DNA from: Spirosoma profusum
GTDB taxonomy: Bacteria; Bacteroidota; Bacteroidia; Cytophagales; Spirosomataceae
Direction: 5' to 3'
Assembly: GCF_014699005.1 (NCBI RefSeq)
Contig: NZ_JACWZY010000014.1
Span: 62,001-126,000, forward strand
Length of the DNA: 64,000 bases
Shown: one piece after another, positions 34,496-43,465 of the stretch
Layout: each line of letters opens with the position of its first letter
How positions within the stretch are numbered: position 1 is the first letter of the stretch
Made by a program: the position numbers and the translations under genes
The notes under the pieces: generated by a model
Seen by the model: the letters and a program-made list of their open reading frames with translations, nothing else
What the model was told of the DNA's origin: nothing
Databases searched by the model: none

Positions 34496-35071
34496 TCAGT
34501 TCGCCGAAGCGAGGGTTTGCAATTTGGTCAAAAAATAATGAGCATTAGGGCAGTTGGAGTATTGAGCAGCATTTTCGATGGTGAAGCCACAGCTAAGCAT
34601 TGTTCTAGTAAATATTTTCTTGTCGCTGATACCTCTACCGGTATATTGTTTACGTAGTATGGCCAGAAGTTCAAATGGATTTGCTTCTGTTTCAGGATTG
34701 GGGTGTTCAAAATCCGTTTGAAATAAAATAGATAATGCTTTCGAATCAGCTAAAAACCATGCCTCTAATTCCTGAACAGCAATACATACTTCAGTGTCTA
34801 TAGCCTGATAGACTTCTTCTTTTACGACTGCAAACGATTCGGCATTATCCATGTCACGTAGTACAACGATCCAATTGGCTCCAGCATCACGTAATAGCTG
34901 AACTTGCGTATTCATGCGTTGACTACTTGATTTGAGATTGCCTTTACCCTCCATATCGATAATGTCAGCGACCTGTTCAATCTGCTTCGAACGCAAATAA
35001 TCCTGAAATTTAGTTGTCTTCAAGATTATTTTTTCGGAGGCTCCTTCTACAATATAACCAACTTTTACCAC
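34496..35071 (-). CDS. TOPRIM-like DUF4276 protein, probable effector of a two-gene defence module
   Basis: 191 residues if it starts at the GTG at 35071 (VVKVGYIVEGASEKIIL), overlapping the ATPase stop by 7 bp; an ATG at 35104 would add 11 residues and overlap by 40 bp. The N-terminal VEGASE and the later VVLRDMDNAE fit the TOPRIM Glu and D-x-D metal-binding motifs. Further landmarks are VQELEAWFLADSKAL and YSNCPNAHYFLTKLQTL. The family (DUF4276) is often paired with an AAA/ABC-type ATPase. In PARIS the TOPRIM partner (AriB) is a nuclease released on phage infection. A similar role is inferred here from the pairing, and no activity is shown. The DNA looks more AT-rich than the flanking transketolase genes. 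Confidence 0.75.
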   Translation of the reverse strand: MVKVGYIVEGASEKIILKTTKFQDYLRSKQIEQVADIIDMEGKGNLKSSSQRMNTQVQLLRDAGANWIVVLRDMDNAESFAVVKEEVYQAIDTEVCIAVQELEAWFLADSKALSILFQTDFEHPNPETEANPFELLAILRKQYTGRGISDKKIFTRTMLSCGFTIENAAQYSNCPNAHYFLTKLQTLASAN

Positions 35072-36042
35072 GGTAAGCCTCCCCCCAAAGCTCCGGTAAG
35101 CCATGCTTCATCCGTTGGAATGTCGTAAAGATTCCGACCCTTAATTTGTCTGGTTTTTGTTGCGCCGTCTTCCTTATTGACTAACACGATTTCATCAGTT
35201 GTTAGGCAACGTACCAGCGACTCAGAATGAGTATTCAGCCAAATGTAGTGCCCTTTCTCTTCACATTGTTTGCGGAAAAAATCAACCAAAGTCATCAAGA
35301 CTTGAGGATGTAATCCATTTTCCGGTTCTTCCATACAAAGAAACTGTGGTTCATCGCTTTGATAAACAGCCGTCAAAAAAGCGAGGATATTATACGTACC
35401 GTCGGATATTAAAGCTTTGGTAAAGTAAGCAGGAGATGAAGTTTCGAACCAGTGTGATTCATCCCGATCATCAACTTCAACAGATTTAAACCCCGGAACA
35501 AAAAGTTCAAGCCATTCGAAAATTTCGCTACGTATCGTATCGTTAGCTAAGACGCGTTTTAAGACTTTTTCGAGGTTATTGGCTGAAAAAGTTAGTTGCA
35601 AATTATCTGAGTAATTAAGTCTTTGTTTAAACTGATTGCCTATAAATAGGTGTAAAAAATTAACTATTAATTGCTGGTTATCTTGACGAATCTTGATAGG
35701 GTCTGATTCACCCCAACGAGTTCCTACTACAGTATATTCCGGCTGTTTGTCCAAGTTATTACGTTGAACTAATCGATGAGTATACGAATCCTCTATCTTA
35801 AAATTGATCTCAACTGTGCTCGAAATATTACGACGATTTAAAAAATACTCCTTCCCTCCGAACAAACTTTCTACTGTACCCCTGTTTGTTTTAATAGATA
35901 AATTAAAAAACTCCAAAGCCTCGAAAATATTCGATTTGCCCGACCCGTTTGGACCGACAAAGACCGTGAACGGATTTGGCTCAATAAGCTCAATCCGTTC
36001 AATGGATTTGAAATTTTCGATGACCAAGCGTTTGATTTTCAT
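35065..36042 (-). CDS. AAA/ABC-type ATPase of a two-gene defence module
   Basis: 325 residues from the ATG at 36042 (MKIKRLVIENFKSIERIELI); the upstream in-frame ATG at 36093 falls in a hairpin region and gives residues not typical for the family. Walker A is FVGPNGSGKSNIFEALEFF (about 27-45). A signature-like ISDGTYNILAFL, Walker B FLCMEEPENGLHP and the switch His in WLNTHSESLVR follow in order. This is the compact AAA_15/AAA_21 (OLD/RecF-like) type that senses invading DNA or phage proteins in PARIS and related systems. It is translationally coupled to the TOPRIM gene downstream. The pair is inserted between the two transketolase genes. Confidence 0.85.
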   Translation of the reverse strand: MKIKRLVIENFKSIERIELIEPNPFTVFVGPNGSGKSNIFEALEFFNLSIKTNRGTVESLFGGKEYFLNRRNISSTVEINFKIEDSYTHRLVQRNNLDKQPEYTVVGTRWGESDPIKIRQDNQQLIVNFLHLFIGNQFKQRLNYSDNLQLTFSANNLEKVLKRVLANDTIRSEIFEWLELFVPGFKSVEVDDRDESHWFETSSPAYFTKALISDGTYNILAFLTAVYQSDEPQFLCMEEPENGLHPQVLMTLVDFFRKQCEEKGHYIWLNTHSESLVRCLTTDEIVLVNKEDGATKTRQIKGRNLYDIPTDEAWLTGALGGGLPW

Positions 36043-36086
36043 TCCCAAAGGCTCAAATAGGCGCTGGCTATTTGCGGTAATATCAA

Positions 36087-36107
36087 CAAACAACCAGAGG
36101 TTGTTTG
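36087..36107. repeat. Perfect 9-bp hairpin at the cassette border
   Basis: CAAACAACC-AGA-GGTTGTTTG lies between the N-terminal transketolase gene and the ATPase gene. No long T-run follows, so termination is uncertain. It may mark the upstream border of the inserted cassette. Confidence 0.6.
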
Positions 36108-36113
36108 AGCCGG

Positions 36114-36971
36114 TTAATAATCCGAATAGCCAACGGTCAATGGCAGTTGGTTAAGTGCCTGTGTTAGTTGTTCGGCGTTGGGGGCAATGCCGTGCCATTT
36201 GTGGCCTACCATCATGTAGTCGACGCCAAAGCCCATTTGGGTACGCATCAGAATCATCGTCGGTACGTCAGGATTTTCCTGTGATTTACGTAGCGTTTTT
36301 ACTACGTCGGCTATGTCATTTCCATTCATTTCATCGACGTACCAGCCAAAAGCGCGGTATTTCGCAGCCAGATCACGATTGTCATTGACATTATCCGTTG
36401 AGCCGTCGATCTGGGCGTGGTTGAGGTCGATGATGGCAGTTAGGTTGCCGAGTTTTTTGTTGGGAGCAAACTGAGCGGCTTCCCAAACCTGGCCTTCCTG
36501 CTGCTCGCCATCGCCCATCAATACGTATACATGCTTGTCGTCGCCATTGAGTTTTTTGGCATAGGCTGCACCAGACGCTACTGACAAGCCCTGTCCTAAC
36601 GAACCCGATGCGATACGTATACCCGGCAGGTGTTCGGCTGTGGTGGGGTGGCCTTGTAAACGACTATCCAGTTTACGGAACGTAGCAAGTTCGGAAACCG
36701 GGAAATAGCCTGCTCGGGCCAGTGCTGAATAGAAAACCGGCGAGATGTGGCCGTTCGAGAGGAAGAAAAGATCTTCATCGCGGCCATCCATCTCGAAAAC
36801 AGGCGTTCCATCGGCATCTCTTTTTAGCCGCATGATGTCGAAATAAAGGGCGACTAAAAGGTCGGTGCAGCCGAGCGAACCGCCGGGGTGACCAGAATTT
36901 ACAGCCGCAACCATGCGGACAATATCGCGCCGAACGGCGGTAGCAATGTGTTCGAGTTTTTCGATTTCCAT
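36114..36971 (-). CDS. Transketolase, N-terminal subunit
   Basis: 285 residues with the thiamine-diphosphate-binding domain. Markers are VNSGHPGGSLGCTDLLVALY near the N-terminus, LSNGHISPVFYSALARAGYF, GIRIASGSLGQGLSVASGAA, and the Mg/ThDP motif MGDGEQQEGQVWEAAQFAPN continuing to IIDLNHAQIDG. It forms the active enzyme with the C-terminal subunit at 33530-34486. Both genes lie on the minus strand but are split by the ATPase/TOPRIM pair, so coordinated expression would need readthrough or a second promoter. Repeats flank its 5' side. Confidence 0.92.
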   Translation of the reverse strand: MEIEKLEHIATAVRRDIVRMVAAVNSGHPGGSLGCTDLLVALYFDIMRLKRDADGTPVFEMDGRDEDLFFLSNGHISPVFYSALARAGYFPVSELATFRKLDSRLQGHPTTAEHLPGIRIASGSLGQGLSVASGAAYAKKLNGDDKHVYVLMGDGEQQEGQVWEAAQFAPNKKLGNLTAIIDLNHAQIDGSTDNVNDNRDLAAKYRAFGWYVDEMNGNDIADVVKTLRKSQENPDVPTMILMRTQMGFGVDYMMVGHKWHGIAPNAEQLTQALNQLPLTVGYSDY

Positions 36972-36973
36972 AT

Positions 36974-37037
36974 GTAACGCGGACTTTCTGTCCGCAGGTA
37001 ATAAGTAAATGATGGGCGGATTGGAAGTCCGCGTTAC
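36974..37037. repeat. Inverted repeat of the GTAACGCGGAC family
   Basis: GTAACGCGGACTT and its exact reverse complement AAGTCCGCGTTAC form the ends; next to the left end an inner GCGGAC-TTTCT-GTCCGC hairpin is formed. The right end supplies the TAA stop codon of the peroxiredoxin gene. A related single half is at 40302-40323. Confidence 0.85.
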
Positions 37038-37483
37038 GTTAAAATCTGATCCGCGTGGTTTTGGGTGTCAATTTTACTAATGATTTCGCTGATAATACCG
37101 TTTTCGTCAATCACGAACGTAGTACGAACGATACCCATAAAGTTGCGGCCATACATCGATTTTTCTTTCCACACATCGTAAGCTTCTACAATATGATGGT
37201 CAGTATCAGCCACGAGGGTGAACGGTAGAGAAAATTTCTTACTAAACTTCTGGTGCGACTTCTCATCATCCACGCTGACACCCAATACTTCATACCCTGA
37301 TGCCTGTAGTTTTTCGTAATTGTCGCGTAAGCTACAGGCTTGGGCAGTGCAGCCCGGCGTATCGTCTTTGGGATAAAAATAAAGGACTACTTTTTTGCCC
37401 CGATAATCTGATAGTTTGACGGACTGACCATTCTGATCAGTACTTGTAAAGTCAGGGGCGGGGTTACCTATTTGTAAACTCAT
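37034..37483 (-). CDS. bcp: Thioredoxin-dependent peroxiredoxin, BCP/PrxQ type
   Basis: 149 residues, normal for the family. IGNPAPDFTSTDQNGQSVKL opens the fold. The peroxidatic Cys45 and resolving Cys50 are in PGCTAQACSL. VVLYFYPKDDTPGC and FMGIVRTTFVIDENG are further family marks. It reduces hydrogen peroxide and organic hydroperoxides in the cytoplasm with thioredoxin as donor. It is probably a single-gene unit or cotranscribed from upstream; an M23 peptidase gene lies 53 bp upstream in the same direction. Its stop codon lies in the repeat at 36974-37037. Confidence 0.93.
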   Translation of the reverse strand: MSLQIGNPAPDFTSTDQNGQSVKLSDYRGKKVVLYFYPKDDTPGCTAQACSLRDNYEKLQASGYEVLGVSVDDEKSHQKFSKKFSLPFTLVADTDHHIVEAYDVWKEKSMYGRNFMGIVRTTFVIDENGIISEIISKIDTQNHADQILT

Positions 37484-37536
37484 ATTTGTTTCAAGTTTTA
37501 GATTCCGGTCTCAAAATTGAGAGCTTGAAATAAAAT

Positions 37537-39636
37537 CTATCGTCTGCGTCTCTTTCGTTTGGACGTTGCTTTGGTTTTCGTCTTTGCCTTACGACTAACC
37601 GCTCTTCGGGGTTCCTTGATGAAAGAAGTGTCGGAGCCTATATTGCCCGAACGGTCTTTCACCTGAACCAGTACTTCGGCCCCCGTTTCAAACAGTTCGC
37701 CCGGAACCAGTTTATCGGACCAGAGCAGTGCCCGTTTATAATCGTACTGCATCAACACCCACTCCCCATTGACCAGAGCCCGGAATTCGGAGATTCCTGA
37801 TAAATCATCCCGAATGCGGGCCGAAAAACCAGCTGGCGTTGCACTCAGAATCTGAACCGATGGCGGATTGGCATCGGTCATCAACTGGAAACGCCCCAAC
37901 GAACGCGTTTTAAATTCAATACGTCCTTTGTTCCAGGTTCCACCCAGATAGCTTTCACGACCGCCACTAACCCAATAAGCTTTGGTACGTGCCGTGTCAA
38001 TCGCAATCGGGTAGTTCGGAGTGTACTGCACAGTCAGGTAATCGTTGAGTGGAATGGTTGGCTGGTTAATTTCCAGACCACCCGTTGGCAAAGGGCGCAT
38101 GGCCAGATGAAGTGTATCAAATAGCGTTCGTTCCTCAAATTCCAGTCGATTATTGCCGTCCATAACAACCTCTTTACGTCCGGGAACAATCCGCTTTTTG
38201 AGATTCGTACGAACCACACCCCGGCCAAACTGAACGGAGTCGGGCAATACGTAGCGCAAATCTATGAGATAAATAGCTTGATTGTTACGTATATAGCTTA
38301 CAGATTGCTCTGCTACGTTACGTCCTGTGATAAGTTTGGCCTTCGGTGGGTTCGTTAGCGAAATATTTTTGACAGCCAGTTTTAATACGTTCTCGTCGGT
38401 TGTGATGGTTACGGAAGGCTCCTTTGTCGATACATCTGCTACGTTATCAGCTACTTGAACCACTGCCGAATCCGATGGAACAGGCAACGCTGGCGGAGCT
38501 TCAGGTTGAACAGTGAAAATAAGTCGGGTAGCCTGGTCGTAAGCGTCGAAAAGCGTCAATGTGATTTCGTGTGGCTGACCGTCGAGTAGGGGCAACCGAC
38601 CCCGATAGGCTGCGTTGCTGGGTAATTTATACAGATTCAATACGTTACCGTCGGCAATGTATCCCCGATGATACCGCTGCCCGCTCATCTGCTCCACTTC
38701 ATAATTTTCGTGGATGTTCATGAACCGCGTCAGTTCATTCGGGAAGCTATTCATGTTATAGGCAAACACTTCTTTGCCATCCAGCTTGATTTCCAGACAA
38801 CTAATTCCGTTGCGATAGGGAGAGCCACTCGTTTTGTCGTAGGCCAAAACTTCCATCCCAATTAACCCTGAGGCCGTAATGGGCTGGGTAATCGTAAACG
38901 TACCATCGGCACGACGGACAGGAACGTAGCTGACACGCTGGTATTCACCATTGATACGTGACGTAGCGGTCATGGTTTTCAGGGCAACCCGCTCGAAATA
39001 AGGTGGGATTTCGTCTTTAATTTCTGAAAACCCGTAGAGCAGTGGGTTAATCAGATTGTCTTTCCCATCCCGAATTTCAAAGTGAAGGTGTGGCCCACCC
39101 GAACCACCTGTATTGCCTGATGCTGCGATTACGTCACCTTTTTTCACCGGAAACTGACCGGGTTCTGGACGAAGGTCAATTTCAAACTTTTTCTGCTGGT
39201 ATTGTTGGGTACGCAGATACGTTCCTAACGTATCGTTCAGATTGCGCAGATGGCCATAAACCGTCGTTAACCCGTTAGGGTGTTTGATAAAAATAACGTT
39301 TCCGTAGCCGCCCGTAAAAACAGCAATACGTGATACGTAGCCGTCGGCGGCCGCGTGTACATCCAGCCCTTCGCGACCTCCCGTACGTATATCGATGCCC
39401 GCGTGAAAGTGATTCGGGCGTAAATCACCCATGCCCCCCGACAGGGAATTGAGTGCGCCGGGCTGAATGGGAAACAGAAAATAACCGGGTTGAATAATAC
39501 CTGCCAATGCCGAAGCCGTCGGGGCCGACGGTTGCGCTGGCTGTGCCGGAAGCACGACTCCTTTCTGACCAAATGTCAGACCACTGGCAACTAAAATCGC
39601 AAGAAAGGAGAAAATGGTGAAACGTGTCAAAAGCAA
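37537..39636 (-). CDS. Secreted M23 (LytM) family peptidase, large
   Basis: 699 residues with a signal peptide (1-24, ending GLTFGQ). The LytM domain is at about 75-205: zinc ligands HFHAGID (H and D) and the catalytic PHLHFEIRDG, separated by GYVSRIAVFTGGYGNVIFIK and VYGHLRN. The following ~490 residues are beta-rich without a clear known domain. The C-terminus is strongly basic (many Lys/Arg in the last 25 residues). M23 enzymes cut peptidoglycan cross-bridges or regulate such cutting in the periplasm. The size is larger than usual for envelope-type LytM proteins but common among Cytophagales homologs. A repair role at division is possible but not shown. Confidence 0.87.
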   Translation of the reverse strand: MLLTRFTIFSFLAILVASGLTFGQKGVVLPAQPAQPSAPTASALAGIIQPGYFLFPIQPGALNSLSGGMGDLRPNHFHAGIDIRTGGREGLDVHAAADGYVSRIAVFTGGYGNVIFIKHPNGLTTVYGHLRNLNDTLGTYLRTQQYQQKKFEIDLRPEPGQFPVKKGDVIAASGNTGGSGGPHLHFEIRDGKDNLINPLLYGFSEIKDEIPPYFERVALKTMTATSRINGEYQRVSYVPVRRADGTFTITQPITASGLIGMEVLAYDKTSGSPYRNGISCLEIKLDGKEVFAYNMNSFPNELTRFMNIHENYEVEQMSGQRYHRGYIADGNVLNLYKLPSNAAYRGRLPLLDGQPHEITLTLFDAYDQATRLIFTVQPEAPPALPVPSDSAVVQVADNVADVSTKEPSVTITTDENVLKLAVKNISLTNPPKAKLITGRNVAEQSVSYIRNNQAIYLIDLRYVLPDSVQFGRGVVRTNLKKRIVPGRKEVVMDGNNRLEFEERTLFDTLHLAMRPLPTGGLEINQPTIPLNDYLTVQYTPNYPIAIDTARTKAYWVSGGRESYLGGTWNKGRIEFKTRSLGRFQLMTDANPPSVQILSATPAGFSARIRDDLSGISEFRALVNGEWVLMQYDYKRALLWSDKLVPGELFETGAEVLVQVKDRSGNIGSDTSFIKEPRRAVSRKAKTKTKATSKRKRRRR

Positions 39637-39685
39637 ACGGATTTTTCAGGTAACAACGTAGCGTCAACTACCTGAGAGGCAATGA

Positions 39686-40297
39686 TTATTTTACGTTAAC
39701 CTCCAGCATTTCCCGTCCTTCGATGGAGGCTGTGAGTCGGTCGCCAATTTGTACGGGTCCAACGCCATGAGGAGTTCCGGTAAAGAGAATGTCGCCCTGC
39801 TGCAGCAGGAAATACCGGGATACAAACGAAATCAGGTAGTCGATTTTGTACAACATCAGGCTCGTATTTCCGCGCTGACGCGTTTCGCCATTCAGGTCGA
39901 GCTGGAAGTTCAGATTTTGTAAATCCGGAAAATCGGTTTTGGGTACAAATTGTGAGATAGGAGCAGAGCCATTGAATCCTTTAGCCAGTTCCCATGGTAA
40001 GCCCTTGGCTTTCAGCTTACTCTGCACATCGCGGGCTGTGAAATCAATGCCGATGCCGATTTCGTCGTAATATTTATGCGCAAATTTTTCGTCGATATTC
40101 TTACCAACCCGATTGATTTTAACCAGAATTTCGACTTCAAAATGAACATCTTTCGAAAATTCCGGATAGAAAAACGGCTCATTTTTCAGCGGAATCGCCG
40201 TTTCGGGTTTAAGGAAAATAACTGGGTCGTCGGGTGTCTCATTATTCAGCTCCTTGATGTGCTCAACGTAGTTTCGACCAACACAAATAATTTTCAT
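39686..40297 (-). CDS. Fumarylacetoacetate hydrolase (FAH) family protein
   Basis: 203 residues from the ATG at 40297 (MKIICVGRNYVEHIKELNNE); the frame runs open to 40363 but the extension passes through a repeat. Metal ligands appear in HFEVEILVKI, and further family marks are GIGIDFTARDVQSKLKAKGL, PWELAKGFNGSAPISQF and the end region GDILFTGTPHGVGPVQIGD. FAH-family enzymes cleave or decarboxylate beta-keto acids; this small type often acts as acylpyruvase or oxaloacetate decarboxylase. The precise substrate is open. Confidence 0.88.
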   Translation of the reverse strand: MKIICVGRNYVEHIKELNNETPDDPVIFLKPETAIPLKNEPFFYPEFSKDVHFEVEILVKINRVGKNIDEKFAHKYYDEIGIGIDFTARDVQSKLKAKGLPWELAKGFNGSAPISQFVPKTDFPDLQNLNFQLDLNGETRQRGNTSLMLYKIDYLISFVSRYFLLQQGDILFTGTPHGVGPVQIGDRLTASIEGREMLEVNVK

Positions 40298-40301
40298 AGA
40301 C

Positions 40302-40323
40302 GTAACGCGGACATTCTGTCCGT
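40302..40323. repeat. Half-copy of the GTAACGCGGAC repeat
   Basis: GTAACGCGGACATTCTGTCC, nearly the same as the left end of the element at 36974-37037 (one base different), with an internal CGGAC...GTCCG hairpin. It sits 5 bp upstream of the FAH-family start codon, where a leader or promoter would be expected. Confidence 0.75.
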
Positions 40324-40478
40324 ATATATAAAGACAGAATTTAAACCTGAAGATAAGCTGCAAATCTAAGGACTAAAGACGCCCTGACCGCACGGATGCG
40401 TAAAAATTTGAACAAATCCGGTACGTTTACGGTCATTATACGTCAGAACCATTCAATTAGACATAAACCTATTCGATA

Positions 40479-41297
40479 ATGAAAAATGCACTTATTGCAA
40501 TGCTGGTTATTGGCTTTGCTATCGGTTGCCAGAAAGTGCCTATCACGGGCCGAAGCCAGTTGAAGCTGGTACCAAACGACCAGCTATTACCGCTCAGTTT
40601 TACGAACTATAAAGGTGTTTTAGACACCAGCACGGTGGTACGCGGCACTAACGATGCTCAAATGATTCAGCGAGTTGGTAACCGGTTGCGTCAGGCTATG
40701 GAGCAGTATCTGAACGCCAACAATCTTTCAAGTCGACTGCAAGGGTTTCAGTGGGAGTTCAACCTGATTCAAAGTCCGCAAGTCAATGCCTGGTGTATGC
40801 CCGGTGGGAAGGTTGCTTTTTACACGGGTATCCTACCCTATACACAGAACGAAGCGGGTGCGGCTGCCGTAATGGGGCACGAAATTTCGCATGCTATTGC
40901 CGAGCATGGTAATGAGCGAATGAGCGAAGGTTTACTGGCTAACGGATTGATTCAGGGAGGGCAGATCGCTGCGGGCGTTGCGGCTCAGGGGAGCAACAGA
41001 CAGGTAAATTCAATTTTGCTCCAGGCTGTGGGGGCGGCTCTTCCGATTGGTTATCAGCTAGGCCGGGCCTTGCCGCATAGCCGAAAACAGGAGACGGAGG
41101 CCGATCATCTGGGTGTTATCTTTATGGCTATGGCGGGTTATAATCCACAGGAAGCCGTTACGTTCTGGGGGCGGATGGCAAAAGCGGGAAGTGGTCAGAA
41201 ACCACCTGAGTTTTTGTCGACACACCCATCTGATGAACGTCGGATTCGGGATCTACAGGCGCTAATGCCCGAAGCCATGAAGTATTATAAACGATAA
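40479..41297 (+). CDS. M48-family metalloprotease, lipoprotein
   Basis: 272 residues. A lipoprotein signal peptide is at 1-17 with lipobox AIGC, followed by QKVPITGRSQL. The zinc motif HEISH lies in AAVMGHEISHAIAEHGNERM, with the third ligand Glu in SRKQETEADHLGVIFMAMAG. This is the BepA/LoiP-like M48 group, which degrades misfolded outer-membrane proteins or assists their assembly. Length is normal. It stands alone on the plus strand and is closed by a strong terminator. Confidence 0.92.
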   Translation: MKNALIAMLVIGFAIGCQKVPITGRSQLKLVPNDQLLPLSFTNYKGVLDTSTVVRGTNDAQMIQRVGNRLRQAMEQYLNANNLSSRLQGFQWEFNLIQSPQVNAWCMPGGKVAFYTGILPYTQNEAGAAAVMGHEISHAIAEHGNERMSEGLLANGLIQGGQIAAGVAAQGSNRQVNSILLQAVGAALPIGYQLGRALPHSRKQETEADHLGVIFMAMAGYNPQEAVTFWGRMAKAGSGQKPPEFLSTHPSDERRIRDLQALMPEAMKYYKR

Positions 41298-41302
41298 ATC
41301 AC

Positions 41303-41334
41303 GAAAAAGCCGGAGCTCAAGCTCCGGCTTTTTC
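41303..41334. terminator. Bidirectional terminator between convergent genes
   Basis: GAAAAAGCCGGAGCT and its exact reverse complement AGCTCCGGCTTTTTC with a 2-base loop (CA). The A and T flanks allow termination from the M48 gene on the plus strand and from sucC on the minus strand. Confidence 0.93.
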
Positions 41335-41370
41335 ATTACGTATGGATGGATTAGTTAGAAAGTCAGTGTT

Positions 41371-42588
41371 TTATAAAGATTCAACTACCTTGCGTACTTT
41401 TTCGGCGGCTTCTTTCAACTCAACAGCCGATTGTACTTTTAGGCCCGAATCATCGATAATTTTGGCACCTTCAGCCGCGTTGGTTCCCTGAAGACGAACA
41501 ATAATGGGCACCGGAATATCGCCGATGGCTTTGTAGGCTTCGACAACCCCCTGGGCCACAAGGTCACAACGCACAATACCCCCGAAAATATTAATCAGAA
41601 TGACCTTCACGTTTGGGTCTTTCAGAATGATTCGGAAGCCAGCCTCAACCGTTTTGGCATTGGCGCCACCGCCCACATCAAGGAAGTTGGCTGGTTCACC
41701 ACCCGACAGTTTAATGATGTCCATAGTAGCCATCGCTAACCCGGCTCCGTTCACCATGCATCCTACGTTACCATCCAGCTTGACGTAGTTCAAATCACTG
41801 GCTGATGCTTCTACTTCGAGGGGCGCTTCTTCAGTAATGTCGCGGAGGTTAGCCAGATCCGGGTGACGATATAGAGCATTGTCGTCCAGATTTACTTTGG
41901 CGTCGACGGCCAGAATTTTGTTGTCCGATGTTTTCAGAACGGGGTTAATTTCGAACATCGATGCGTCGGTATCAACATAGGCTTTGTAGAGCGACGTAAC
42001 AAATTTGACCATGTCTTTAAAAGCCTCGCCTTCCAGCCCAAGCCCAAAAGCTACTTTTCGTGCCTGAAAAGGTTGTAGACCAACAGCTGGGTCGATCCAT
42101 TCCTTAACGATTTTTTCGGGGGTTTTTTCGGCTACCTCTTCGATGTCCATGCCGCCTTCAGTGCTGGCCATGATAACATTACAGGCCTTGCCCCGGTCAA
42201 GCAGGATGCTGAGATACATCTCTTTTGGCTCTGAAGCACCGGGGTAAAATACGTCCTGCGCCACCAGCACTTTATTTACTTTCTTACCTTCAGGGCCAGT
42301 CTGATGCGTAACCAGTATGTTGCCAATCAGGTTTTTAGCGATGTCGCGCACATCTTCAACCGATTTGGCAAGGGCAACGCCACGTTGTTCACTACCAACG
42401 ATTTTACCCTTACCACGTCCGCCAGCATGGATTTGCGATTTGACGACGACAAACTTTGACCCACTCTGGGCCATAATTTGCTTGGCTGCTTCGACGGCTT
42501 TCTCCGGCGACTCGGCTACAATGCCTTCCTGAATGCGAACGCCGTATTTTTTGAGAATTTCTTTACCCTGATACTCGTGTATATTCAT
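41371..42588 (-). CDS. sucC: Succinate-CoA ligase (ADP-forming), beta subunit
   Basis: 405 residues from the ATG at 42588 ([17 protein letters not shown]). ATP-grasp part: [20 protein letters not shown] and later [20 protein letters not shown]. CoA-ligase part: [40 protein letters not shown] and [20 protein letters not shown]. It forms the TCA-cycle enzyme with SucD, converting succinyl-CoA to succinate with ATP formation. No sucD is adjacent. The upstream gap to the ABC ATPase gene is taken by an inverted repeat. Confidence 0.96.
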   Translation of the reverse strand: MNIHEYQGKEILKKYGVRIQEGIVAESPEKAVEAAKQIMAQSGSKFVVVKSQIHAGGRGKGKIVGSEQRGVALAKSVEDVRDIAKNLIGNILVTHQTGPEGKKVNKVLVAQDVFYPGASEPKEMYLSILLDRGKACNVIMASTEGGMDIEEVAEKTPEKIVKEWIDPAVGLQPFQARKVAFGLGLEGEAFKDMVKFVTSLYKAYVDTDASMFEINPVLKTSDNKILAVDAKVNLDDNALYRHPDLANLRDITEEAPLEVEASASDLNYVKLDGNVGCMVNGAGLAMATMDIIKLSGGEPANFLDVGGGANAKTVEAGFRIILKDPNVKVILINIFGGIVRCDLVAQGVVEAYKAIGDIPVPIIVRLQGTNAAEGAKIIDDSGLKVQSAVELKEAAEKVRKVVESL

Positions 42589-42644
42589 GGTAACTGCAAC
42601 AAGGAGATTGGGAAATCGTATTTTTGCGCGGCAAGTTAACACTA

Positions 42645-42724
42645 AGTGATGAGTGATGAATGATAAGTGATGAGTTTTTAAACAACTCTTTCAACTCATT
42701 GCTTATCATTCATCACTCATCACT
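42645..42724. repeat. 32-bp-arm inverted repeat (GTGATGAGTGATGAATG family)
   Basis: Left arm AGTGATGAGTGATGAATGAT followed by AAGTGATGAGTT; right arm is the reverse complement with two mismatches. It occupies the gap between the divergent sucC and lolD-like genes. Relatives: 49876-49957 between groES and groEL, and a diverged copy within the start of lptE (about 53084-53185). Confidence 0.88.
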
Positions 42725-42729
42725 ATAAA

Positions 42730-43389
42730 ATGTCGCTTCTTCAAACAACGGATATTCGCCGGAACTACGGCAATCTGCCAGTCCTGAAAGGAATTAATAT
42801 ACGTATCGAACCTGGCGAAGTTGTGTCAATTGTGGGCGCATCGGGGGCTGGTAAAACAACCTTACTCCAAATTCTGGGTACGCTCGACCGGCCTGATTCG
42901 GGTGAATTACGTATTGATGGGCAAAACGTATTTACGCTGAACGACCGGCAACTGGCTAAATTCCGAAATGAACGTATCGGATTTGTGTTTCAGTTTAACA
43001 ATCTGCTCCCCGAGTTTACAGCCCTCGAAAACGTGTGTCTGCCGGGTTTCATCGCCGGAACGGCTGAGAGTCAGGTACGTGAACGAGCACATGAATTATT
43101 AAACATACTTAATTTACGTGACCGCACCGATCACTTGCCGTCTCAACTGTCGGGAGGAGAGCAGCAGCGGGTTGCCGTTGCCCGGGCGCTGATTAACCAG
43201 CCGGCGATTGTTTTCGCCGATGAACCCAGCGGTAATCTTGACTCCCGAAACGCCGAAGAATTACATCAGCTATTTTTTCGGCTACGCGATGAATTTGGTC
43301 AGACGCTGGTCATTGTTACGCATAACGAGCACCTGGCCGACCTGGCCGACCGTAAATTGGTGATTCGGGACGGAATGGTAATCGCTTAA
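42730..43389 (+). CDS. LolD/MacB-type ABC transporter ATPase
   Basis: 219 residues, a complete stand-alone nucleotide-binding protein. Walker A is GASGAGKTT (about 37-45), Q-loop [18 protein letters not shown], signature [15 protein letters not shown], Walker [14 protein letters not shown] and the switch His in [11 protein letters not shown]. The [10 protein letters not shown] phrase is typical of the LolD/FtsE/MacB ATPase group that pairs with FtsX-type permeases. No permease lies next to it. It is the only ATPase of this type in the window and could energise the orphan permeases at 1-26400, but that is speculation. LolD itself serves lipoprotein release. Confidence 0.92.
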   Translation: MSLLQTTDIRRNYGNLPVLKGINIRIEPGEVVSIVGASGAGKTTLLQILGTLDRPDSGELRIDGQNVFTLNDRQLAKFRNERIGFVFQFNNLLPEFTALENVCLPGFIAGTAESQVRERAHELLNILNLRDRTDHLPSQLSGGEQQRVAVARALINQPAIVFADEPSGNLDSRNAEELHQLFFRLRDEFGQTLVIVTHNEHLADLADRKLVIRDGMVIA

Positions 43390-43465
43390 TCCAACACGCT
43401 CTTTCTGTAATGTCAATGACTCCTCAAAAGGGAGATAGATTTTTATTGCCTTTAACTACCCATAC

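Noticed and set aside
34496-36093. Prophage or IS origin of the ATPase/TOPRIM cassette
   Set aside because: No integrase, transposase or terminal inverted repeats were found around the two genes; only a 9-bp hairpin lies at one border.
36974-37037. GCGGAC...GTCCGC as another copy of the PadR-operon palindrome
   Set aside because: The half sites are in the opposite order (CGGAC outside to GTCCG) and the element belongs to a gene-edge repeat family also seen at 40302.
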